Shown here piece after piece: positions 47,961 to 58,900 of a DNA stretch of 64,000 nt; within the stretch, counting starts at the first letter, position 1; each line of letters opens with the position of its first letter. Source of the stretch: Cymodocea nodosa (taxonomy: Eukaryota > Streptophyta > Magnoliopsida > Alismatales > Cymodoceaceae). The notes under the pieces were generated by a model. That model did not search any database and had not been told where the DNA came from. It was given only the letters and a program-made list of their open reading frames with translations. The translations under genes and the position numbers were made by a program. The stretch is from contig JAZBRI010000011.1 in assembly GCA_036874045.1 (NCBI GenBank), positions 10,794,501 through 10,858,500 on the forward strand. Reading direction: 5' to 3'.

Positions 47961-48180
47961 AGGATGATTCCTAGGTTTCAATGGAGGGAGCACGTGCAGT
48001 AGGATGATGATTTTGCAAGTGTAGAGGTCCAAAATGAATAGATGGAAATGAATGTTTGTCATTTTATACCATTGAAAATTATGTACATTCCTTTCCATCA
48101 AATCTGAAGTACACTAACGACTTACAAAAGGAAAGTTTAAACTTTTATTTCTTTTCTTTAATTTCCTACGTACACACCCT

Positions 48181-49800
48181 CTCCTCCTCCCTCCTGCCCT
48201 TCGTTAATCTCTTATACAGTTGGAGTAAAACAAAATCAGTTAATGCTCCTAAATTATATTACATAATGGTAACTTAAATAAATCATCAAGAGGCAACACT
48301 AGATTACTATATTGATAATGGTTAGAGAAGTATTCCATACATATTCACTCTATGCCCTTCTCCTTCTCATTGACATTACTGCCTATCATTGATACTTCTG
48401 ATTAATATGATTTCTATGTTTTCCTTCGCTGGCTTTATGATAAAAATATATATTAGTGTTACTATCCGAAACTTGACAGGCATATCCTTTTGCTAGGTGG
48501 AGATTAAATCAAAGTTATATTGAATAAATAAGAAGATAAGGAAAATATCTAAGGAGTTGTTAGACTTACTAAAAGTATTTGAATAAAGAACTTATGTACG
48601 TTATTTTTACTTCCATCAGTGTCTATCTATCTAGCAGTGACAAGAAAATTTTGAGTTGAATATTAGAGTTGTTCGTCATATGTTTTATTTTTGCGGTATT
48701 CAAAGCTTACGTGAACGCGTATAAAAAAGGGAGAGGAGGTCATTTAAATTATAAGGGTCCGCAGCATAAAAAACTTATATTGTAAAATTAGGTCAGAGGT
48801 GTTCATCTTACACTATAACATATATATGATTTAATAATTTTAAACGGTTCTAGTTCAAAATTGATTAAATAGACATTTATTCTAAGTTGATTGAATTGTT
48901 GTGTTATATCATGTTAATTAGGTTATGTATCGTTTGCTGAAAGGTAAGATATGTAGTAGAATTTCTATTAGGTGAGAGTGCTTATATATTTAGAATTAAT
49001 AGAAAAGGAAATGCTGAAAAATGATTTGATCGAATCAAAGTGAGCATTGAGAGACTGAAGTGTTACATGCGTCGATCGGTCACGAGTTGGTAACGATGCC
49101 GTGAAGTGGATGGCGTTGCATGAAGAAGTGAAAAAGAGAGAGGAAATAATGGTAGGGAATGAAAAATAGAAGGAGATATAAAAAGTGGAAAAAAGTATTA
49201 ATTTTTCAAGATGTAATAATAAAAATATTCTACGTAGATCATAATTGTTATTTTTAAAATTATTATAAAAGTTGAGGTCAATTATAGTAATATTCAAGTA
49301 AATTTAGATTTTGATCTTACAATTTATATCAATTTCAACAGCGCAAATACTTTTATAAAAACATATTTTTATATTATTTTTATTTTCCATAAAGTTTAAA
49401 TTTATTTATTATTTTATTTTTGATTAAGTGTTCAAATATTCTTATTATATCGTTTTGCTCCTCCTCATATTAATCTTGGTTTATATAAATTAATTACAAT
49501 ATAAATAGATTTTGGATTTGTTTAAACCTTATAATTTGATTAATGTCAATTTAGATAATAATTATAACTCTTTATTATTATAAACTTATGATTTTTATTT
49601 GATTATTGAAAAAAATTCACCGCGAAGGACAAAATGATCCAAAAGAATATTTAACAGAATCGTTATTAACAATACTTGACAATAAGTGACAACAAGTACA
49701 CAGGGACAACCATAAGGAAGGTATAGAGACAAATTCACTATAATTTAGATTATCAAGTATTATAAGAATATTTAGACAATTTATTTTTTTATTTTTTTAT
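48181..49800. other. Intergenic DNA upstream of the CRM gene
   Basis: AT-rich, with no recognised element or gene. The last 300 bp should contain the CRM gene promoter, but no clear TATA box or motif could be singled out. Confidence 0.4.
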
Positions 49801-49905
49801 CATTTTCGGTGTTACAAAAATCTCATGCAGCTGAGCGGATCCTTGATGGATCTTCACGCCCCGACCACAAAACGCCGGAGTTCACAATTCCATCCCACCA
49901 CTCCG

Positions 49906-52900
49906 ATGGCTTCTTCCCGCCTGCTCTCCGCTTTCCACCGCCTCAGGTCCAGCTCCTTCGCTCCGATCTTCCACCGCAGCATCTTCTCCACTTGTAAATC
50001 TCCTACACCCAATTTCCATTTCACCGTCTCCTCCTGCCCCACACTCCTACACAACACCGCACCGGGATTCCTCCTCCTCCGCCTCCTCGGTGGTCGGAGG
50101 GAGTTCAGCCATGGAACGGTGAACCTGGTGATCAGGGAAGGGAAACCCAAGTTCGAGACGCTGGAGCACGAGCCGACCAAAAAATACAAGTGGCTATCGA
50201 AGAAGAGGTTGAAGATGAAGAGGATGCGCGAGAAGAAGAAGAGGAGGGAGGCCAACAAGAGGGATCCGAGGTGTCTGAGGCAGAAGGGGAAGAAGAGGAA
50301 GCCCAGGTTTCCCAACGCTGAGGCTCGTCTCAAGTATAAGATCGAGAAGGTGTGCTTTTGCTTCTTTTTTTTTTATATTGGTAATGATCGAAAATGTTTG
50401 CATTCTCCATAAATAGAGCAAATATTTTTCCCAAGAAAGATTTTTTTTTCTTCCCTTCAATTCCACTGAAGTTATTTAGTTGTGTTTAGTGAGGAAAGTT
50501 GAAATTTAAATCAACTCTAGTTAATGGATGATGGTTACATATAAAAAGGATTAGTCTCTTTGTTGCCATACACTTTAAAGTGTAGAACAGGTGACGATCC
50601 TCCAGTATAATGTCGTTGCTTCACTAACATTCCTCTTCACACGTTCATAGTGCTACAATAGGTTGTTTCTTTGAGTACAAAGTATAAAAGCTAGAACCTA
50701 AGTAGAAAACGTAATCAGAAGCACTTTTGCTGTCATCTAAATCTCCAACCCAGTCACCATCTGTATACACAAACAATACTTAATGAAAGGCATTGCAAGT
50801 TAGATCAAGTGTACCTTTTAAGAACCTTAAATTTTTTCTTCTGCCATCCAATGTGATTCTTTGAATTCTCCATGTTCATCCTGATCAACCGAACCACATA
50901 CATTATATCAGGACAGTAACATTTGAATATTGAAGGCTTCCAACTGAACATTTAAACATAGTTGAATTGACTTCTTTATTATGATACCTAGGTGGTAGAT
51001 TTGGATGTGGGTATGAGTATTGACACAGGTACAGGTATGGATATCTCAAAATTTCAAATTAAATAACATGGATTTGGGTATGAGTATTACTTCTAATGAC
51101 ATGAACATGTGATATAGATATGTAACGACTACTTTTTTGATATGTGTTTATCATGAATTTACGATAAGAAAATTAATACGAAAGCAAAAACAATAATAAA
51201 ATTAAAATATTAATCATATGTTCATAACTAATGGGTTGATTTAACATACATGCATCAAAAAGTTAATATCAAAATGCATTCATGATGCATCTCAAAATAC
51301 TAACTAGATGTTTCATTGCAAATCATAACTGACAAAATAATTGATATTGGTCAAAAAATGCAATAATGGCTTGAGTCAACTAAGAGGGAAAGCACAATGT
51401 TTGAGTGTCATATATGCAAAACATCAACACAATGCATGTACAACAGAAAATCTCAGATATTGAGGTATTATAAGTCATTCCTTTCTCTGGAGAGCATTGT
51501 TCCAACTGCAGTGAGGGTGTAATGATTTCGTTGTAATTTTCCATTCTGAATTTTCTCTAAAATTTTTTAGCATGACTTCCATGAGCTAGGAAAATGCCAT
51601 CATTTCTTTTAAAGGAAAACACAATGTCCCTTTTGATGTCAGAGCTTTTAGGGATGAAATGGAGCATCCTATGTTAGAAATAAACTTTGTTTTTATCTTG
51701 GAGTTTTCTGAGATGAAATGGGACACCCTATTTTAGAGATAACATGTTTGTTTTCATTTTAGAGGACTTTGAGATGAAATGGGACTTCCTACTTTAGAAA
51801 TGGACATCCATTTTTAATTGGGCATTAGTTGTGTTGGGCTAAAGTTAAGTTAAATATTCAAGTTTCTATTTGTGCTTAAAATCATGCCATACCCAAATTA
51901 GGCCAAATAGGCTTTGTATCAAACCTTTTGTCATGTTGAGTCTATGTCGAACATTAGTTTAGTTTGGGCCTCATGCCAGGTTCATGCTTAAACAATGTTG
52001 CATCAGATTGGAAACCATTGCCAAAAAAATCATATCATAAGACCAACCCTTGACTCTATTAGGTTTGGGTTAGGTCAAGTAGATTCTATTTCAGACTAGA
52101 CTAGGATTGAAATAATTCCATGTGGGCCTCTACATCATCAGTGGATTGGCATAACTTATGTGGTCTAACCACAACTTTATTGCTGGTGGTGAATGATGAT
52201 GGTGGTGGTTGGTGGTAGTGATGATGTTAGCGAAAGACAACAACAATTGTGGTGGTGGTCAATGACAATGATGTGTGTTGGCATTACTGGTAGTGATGAT
52301 TATTGATAATTGCTGTGATATATGGTGGTGGAAAATGACAATTGCCATGGCAATCTGCATTCCATTCTTTAAGATGTTAGTAGCGATGGTAATGACAATG
52401 GTGATGGACAATGATGATGATAGTTGTTGTAGACAATAATAATTGATGGTCATTGACAATAGTAGTGGTAAATTTCTTAGTGAACAAACAATGTACTTTA
52501 TTTGTCTATTATTATACAATGGTCTTACTAAACATATTATCATATAACTCTACGTTATATTATTACATTATTTAATAGCTATAATTTTTAGTTAATTATT
52601 GTGCAAATTAGGAGTTTAGAAAGTGTTAGGGATAATGTTCTTATCTATTAATATGTATATATTTTGATGATCGACAAAATGATTTATACTTCAATTATGT
52701 AAATTGATGAACTACAAAATAGTATCTAAGTTCATAAGTTTACGAACAATTGAAAAGTTATATAATTAACTTTACGGACAATCGTAAACTTATCTGATTC
52801 ATAACACTAGTTTAAAACTCTAAAATTTATCTAAGTATATAATTTTATAGAAACTTGTAAAGTTATAAGGATAACTTTATGAACATTCGTAAAGTTATGA

Positions 52901-55900
52901 AGTTGCATATATATATATATATAAGTTATGAATCTTAAGCTCGTAAAGTTATGAGTTTAGCTTTACGGATCTTCGTAAATTTATGATATATATAATCCGT
53001 AAAGTTATAAAGATAACTTGATGGACCTTTGTAAAGTTATCTCTTGAGGAGTTCGTAAGTTTATCAAGATAAGTCATTGTGCTTTACATGTGTCAGCTTG
53101 TAAGAGTTCGTAAAGTTATGATGATAAATTTATGGATGTTTGTAATATTCTATTATGTATAAGCTCGTAAAGTTATAGGCCAGTTATGACTGTAACTTTA
53201 CGAAAGGCCGTAATGTTTTCACTTTGATAAATCGATAATTGCTTCTTTTATTTAATCAAAGTTTATTGTAAGATTATTTATTTTGTAGATGACATGTGAC
53301 ATACATGTATTCACACATGTTCTACTATATTTCTAAAGACTCGGTCAAATATTTATAGATAGCAATCAAAGATCAATTTGACAAAGTCAAGATTGAAGAT
53401 CGTGGTTCGAAAAAGTCTAGAAATGGAACAGGTCCGTTAAGTAAAACTTAACTTAATGAAGTAAGTCCGTTGAGTTATAGTTAAGTCCACAAGGTAAGTC
53501 CGTTGAGTTACAGTTAAGTTCACAAAGTAAATCTGTTGAGTTACAGTTAAGTTCACAAAGTAAATCCGTTGAGTTACACTAACTTTATAAGCTAGTTATT
53601 TTTCTACTATTCATGTAGTGAGTAATTGTAAGAAATTTGAAAAAGAAGAAATGTGTATGTAGGATTGTGTATAATCAGTTAGAGTTCTTTATATAATATA
53701 AATTGAGTAAAATTAAAGCTAGAAGTGAATTCTTTTCGGCAGTAACTCCAGAGAGAAAAATTCTTAGAAATCTTGAAGATTCTTGGAGAATAAGAGCTGA
53801 AATTCATCTAAAGGAACTCCATAGTAATAAAACTATTACCTGAAGTTTAAGTATTGTTGTATCTACAAGAGGAAAACTTTTATTATGTTTATGTTTACTA
53901 AATTAATTTCTCTTTGCATTACATCATAAATTGAAAAAGACAACCTATCTACAAGGGGTGTTGTGGAGGAAACTTTAAAAGGTGTTCTTTCAGAAGAGTT
54001 TTGAGTAACTTTACGGAAGTTTGTAAAGTTGTGTAGATAACTATACGATGGTTCATATAGTTAGTATGGTAATTGTATGAAGGTTCATACAGTTAGAGGA
54101 AGAATTTGACAAAGGATTGGTGTCTTGTCAAGTTGATTTTGCTTTTGAGTAAAGTTATAATACATCAGGTTTTGAGTGAACCAAAAACTCCTAAGGATAG
54201 TAAATCCTTGAGTAGGGACTCAAGGAGTGGACATACCTTGGTTGAGGGAAACCACTATAAATTACTTGTGTGATTTAATTTTTGTTTAATTTCTACATTT
54301 ACTAGATTTAAAAAGGGACCAAAAATAAAAGAAAATCTACAGTATACTTAATTCACCCCCCTTCTTAAGTATAAACCTTTCCTACAGAAAGGAAGTAGCT
54401 TATGTTTCATTTACTTAGAAAGATATTTATACACAAGATATGGATGTACAGATCTTAGGATATGTTTTCCTGTACATGCACAATTCCACTCTCCCTCAAG
54501 TTGGATGGTATATGTCAATTATATCCAGCATGTTACAAAGATCCACAAACACATAACTAGTTAATGCCTTTAAGAACATCTGCAAATTCTTTGGAAGAGA
54601 GAGTGTATGGGGTGTGAATAATTTCTTTCACCATAAGATCTTAGATGGAGTGACAATCAATCTTGATGTGTTTTGTTCACTCATGAAATATTTCATTTTT
54701 GACGATGTAGATGGTTGCTTAGTTGTCATAATACATCGACATAAGCTCCTGAGTCTGAATCCTAAATTTTTTCAAGAGTGAGTGTAACCACATCATTTGC
54801 AGTGTCAATCATAGACTTTGTATTCAACCTCTATACTTGATTTTGACACAATATTTTACTTCTTACTTCGTCAAGTAACCAGATTCCCTCCAACTTAAGT
54901 GAGATATTTAGAAGTGGATTTCTTATCGCTTTTGTCCCTTGCCCAACCAGAGTTAAAAAAGGTTTCAACTCTCAGATGTTTATTTGTCTTGTAAATTAGT
55001 CCCTTACTTGGAGTGCCCTTGATATAGTAAAGTATATGTTATGCATCAATCCAATGCACCTCTCTAGGTTCATGCATAAATTGACTCAATAATTTGATAG
55101 TGTAGGTAATATTAGGTCTAGTAATTTGTTACGTAATTGAGTTTACCAACCAATCTTTTGTATCAATTTGGATCAATAAGAGGTGGCGACTCTTTGCCCT
55201 AGAATGGTGGATTTAATTCAATCAAGGTGTTCTCTAGCTTACAATTAAGACACCTAGCCTCAGACAACAAATCCAGAGTGTACTTTCTTTGTAATAAGAT
55301 CATCTTTCTTAAAGAATAGGCAAACTTAATATCCAAAAAATAACTAGGTCTTCCCATGTCCTTGATAGTAGAGTGAGCTTTGACGTAGTCTTTTCTCTTA
55401 GCAATCTCTACTATGTCACTTCTGGTGAGAAGAATATCATCAACATATGTTATAAGAAGGATACATCTCCGAGATATATGTTTAATGAAAGTAGAATGAT
55501 CCATTGTATATCGACAAAAACTTGCTCCTAACTAAACTTTTCAAATCAAGCTTTTGGACTTTGATTCTTTGATTTAGCCCATAAATTACCTTCTTCAGTT
55601 TACACACTTTTGGCTCCCTCTAAGTAATAAACTCAAGAGGTTGTTCCATATAGACTTCTTTAGATAGGCCACCATAGAGAAGGACATTCTTGACATCTAA
55701 TTGATGAAGTGTTCAACCTTTGTTGACAACCATTGAGAGAAGCACCCGAATAGAATTAAGTCTAGTAACAGGTGAGAATGTTTTGACATAATCAATTTCA
55801 TATGTTTGCGTAAATCCTTGTGCCACCAAGTAAGCCTTGTATCTATCAATGGAGCCATTAAGATTGTATTTCATAGTAAACACTCATTTATAGTTGATAA

Positions 55901-58900
55901 TGTTTGCCCTAGCAGGACACCAACTCCCATTGCCACATAAGTGAAGTGCATCTATTTCATCATCCATTGCTGCCTTCTAACATGATAATTGTAGTGTCTT
56001 CTGATGATTCTTTAGGAGAGACTCAAAGGAGATAGCCAAGGTAAAGACATGACAAGAGGGGGTAAGGTGATCATAAGGGGGGGTTTGTGCTTTGGGAAAC
56101 ATTGGGAAACCATAGGTAAAGAAACAAGGGGAAAATGTTTCCCCTTGTTTCTTGTATTTGTGCATAACAGAAATCTTGGGAAATCTTTTCCCATGATTTC
56201 CCAAGATAACGTAAAAGTTTTGCCATCCGTTGTCGAGCTGAAGAGGTTCGAAATAAGGGGAAAAACCTCTGCAAACCTCCATCCCTTTGCTCCCGACGAA
56301 CTGTGCCTTCCTCCTGTTGATGATCGACACTAGCGGTGGGAGCACGGACGGCGGCCCAGGATTGCGGGAGGAGGAGTTACCGTCGGTGCTAGACGATGTA
56401 GAGGAGGTGTTGCGGACGGTGGCTCGGGATTGCAAGAGGAGTTGTTGTCGTCAGTGTTGGACGATGCAGCGACGATCAACGTTGGCGGTGGACGATGCGG
56501 GGATCGTGGGAGGAGTTGTCGTCGGTGTTGGATGTTGCAAGAGGAGGTGTTGCGGACGGCGGCCTGGGATCGCAGGAGGAGGAGTTGTCGTCGGTGCTGG
56601 ACGATGCGGTGACGATCAACGCTGGCGGTGGGAGCGTAGAGGTGACAAGTGGAGACGAGGTCGGAGGCGGGGCCTTTGGATCGAGGACTGGACGCACAGG
56701 AGGAGGGAAGCGAGAAGGTGGAACGAGAGGACATAGGGGAGCAACTAATGCCCATCACGGTCTCGCACTTGAAGAATAGTCCAATGGAGTGCCCAGCCCG
56801 CTCAATTTCTTTTCTTTTTTTTTTTGAAAAGGAGATTATTTGTGGCCTTGAAAAATAATGGATAGAAAGTAAAAAAGTAGAAAAATTGATGGTAAACGAA
56901 AAAGGAACGAAAGTATTTATGTTTTGTTTACTTTTTTTAACATCTCAGAATTTAAAAAAAAAAATTAAAAATTTAGAAATATTCATAATATATATTTAAA
57001 ATGGTTTATAAAGGTAAATTTAAACCGTTTAAAAAAGCTTCTTATCATTTCCTGGTATGCACACATAGCTCAAACTTTCCTATCATTTCTTATTAATTCC
57101 TGGTGTGCACAAACATCATTTCATTTCCTGTCATTTCTTCTCTTTTCCATTTCCCACTATTTCTTGGATCTCCCGTTGTTTCATTTTCCGACGGAAAATG
57201 TGCACAAACAGACCTTAAGCAACAAAATTAGAAATCGGATGGTGGGTGTAAGAACAAGTATCTTTTCAGATAGCAATGGGTAAGTCATTTGATGTGGAGT
57301 TAAGAGGACCTGCATTTAGAGAGGAATTGTATTAACTTGTAGGAGTAGTGATAGCATGACATCATTGCTGATATACTTATAGTGGATGAGTAGTGGTCCC
57401 ATCAATAGTCCCTTGTTTGTCTAGTTGGGTAGACTCACAAGAGGATTTTAGGTAAGAATAAGAGTAGTAAGATGGAGAATAGGATCTTGAATAGGATTAA
57501 AACCACTGAAGTAGTATTATTGGGACTCAAAGAAGGTGTCATCTACCGAAACAAGATACCTCTAAGTGGGTGGATGATAAAATCAATATTCTTTTTGCCA
57601 CAAAGACACATTTAATGACCTTAATAGATAACTTGTCCAACTCAAGAGTGAAGTCTTGAATAAAAGACATACACCCAAATGCACAAGGAGGAAGAGGAAA
57701 AAGGTCATTGTCAAGAGAAAGATGACAGTAGGGAATCTTACCTCCAAGAAGAGTAGATGACAATCGATTTGCCAATTAAGCAATAGTGAGGATAGCATCA
57801 AACCAAAGAGATTTTGGAATATTCATTTGAAATAATATGGTTTGATCAATATTAAGGAGATGTTAGTGTTTACGTTAAACAATATCATTTTGCTAAGATG
57901 TGTGAGGACAAATAGTTTAGTGCATAATACCAAGAGAGGCACAATAACTTTGAAAAGAATTACTTGTAAATTCCAAAACATTATTTGTATGCAAACATTA
58001 TAGAGTGAATTTCGAATTCCATTAATAAAGGTTTGCATAACAAATAAGATATTTTGACAATTTTTCAATAAGTAGACCCAACAGACTTTGGAGTAATCAT
58101 CTACCAAAACAAGATAGTACAGATAGTCGGTAACAGATACAACATGACTAGGACCTCAAATATCACAATGAATGAACTCAAATGCATGACTACTAGACAC
58201 AAGTTGTTGCCTTCTATAGGTAGACTTGTGATGCTTTTCTAGTTGACATAAGAGGCAATCAAAATGAGAGACAAAGATCTAGGGAAAGACTTGTTGAAGT
58301 TTATCTAGAAAGGGATGACCAAATTGGAGGTGCCACAACATCGCAAAACTAGAGACCTTAGAGGTCAAAAGGGCAATCAATCCATTGGAATGAGTATCAC
58401 AAACTAGAATGTACATACCATTACTAAGCTTACGATCCAAATCAATTCTCTTCCTCGTTTGCAAATTCTAAAAAACACAATAAAAGGGAAAGAAAGTTAT
58501 GGAGCAGAAAAGTTGTATGGTAATGACACTAGTAGATAATAGGTTTATAGAAAGTTCAAGAACATAAAGAGTGTAATCAAGTTGAATGCTAGAGGTGGTG
58601 TGGATTACATCCCTACCAAGCACTTAACATGATTGATTGTTAATAACAATGACTCTACATAGGTTAGGAAGGTGATATAATTGAGAAAAAAGAGATAGAT
58701 TACCTATCATGTGCTGAGAGGCCTTTGAGTCTACTATTTAAGGATTATTGTTTCGAGCTACCATAGTCATTTCTATACATGAAGTAAATGCAATAGTCAC
58801 AGTGGTTGATGAAGAGTTAACGGTCTATAATTGCATTAAGTGTGTATAATTAGCTTGAGAAATGGTAATTCCTGTTGGTTGGGTGGATATTGAATTAGTA

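Larger units (their letters stand above)
41880..48180. mobile_element. Harbinger-like element H4: head-to-head double, no transposase
   Basis: Left (41895-41990) and right (48060-48160, reverse complemented) ends match over about 90 bp: AAAGTTTAAATTTTCCTTTTGTAAGTCATCAGTGTAT against AAAGTTTAAACTTTCCTTTTGTAAGTCGTTAGTGTAC, continuing past GGAAAGGAAT. Inside are a left 40-bp array, an accessory gene on the plus strand (43361-43783) and a second accessory gene on the minus strand (44753-43785), joined tail to tail at about 43784. Upstream sequences of the two copies also mirror each other (43200-43360 and 44754-44960). A gypsy-like LTR sits at 45751-47701. Exact termini and duplication are uncertain. 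Confidence 0.7.
52624..54386. mobile_element. Solo LTR, 1763 bp, inserted in the copia LTR, duplication GAAAG
   Basis: It begins TGTTAGGGATAATG and ends AACCTTTCCTACA, with GAAAG on both sides (52619-52623 and 54387-54391). The uninterrupted sister LTR reads TTTAGAAAGGAAG at 60337-60349, which is the empty site. TTCACCCCCCTTCTTAAG near the right end is typical of SIRE/Maximus-like copia LTRs. No coding sequence. It contains GTAAAGTTAT-rich DNA and a 33-bp array. Confidence 0.92.

Noticed and set aside
49825..49905. Upstream in-frame ATG of the CRM gene
   Set aside because: It would put 27 hydrophilic residues before an otherwise good targeting presequence; the ATG at 49906 is more likely, though not proven.
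52140..52460. GGT/GAT-rich stretch as a decayed gene
   Set aside because: Repeats of simple words explain it; no conserved protein text in any frame.
56287..56858. Frames up to 149 residues in the H2 derivative
   Set aside because: They are translations of the 140-bp GC-rich repeats, Gly/Val/Arg-rich on one strand and Ser/Pro-rich on the other.
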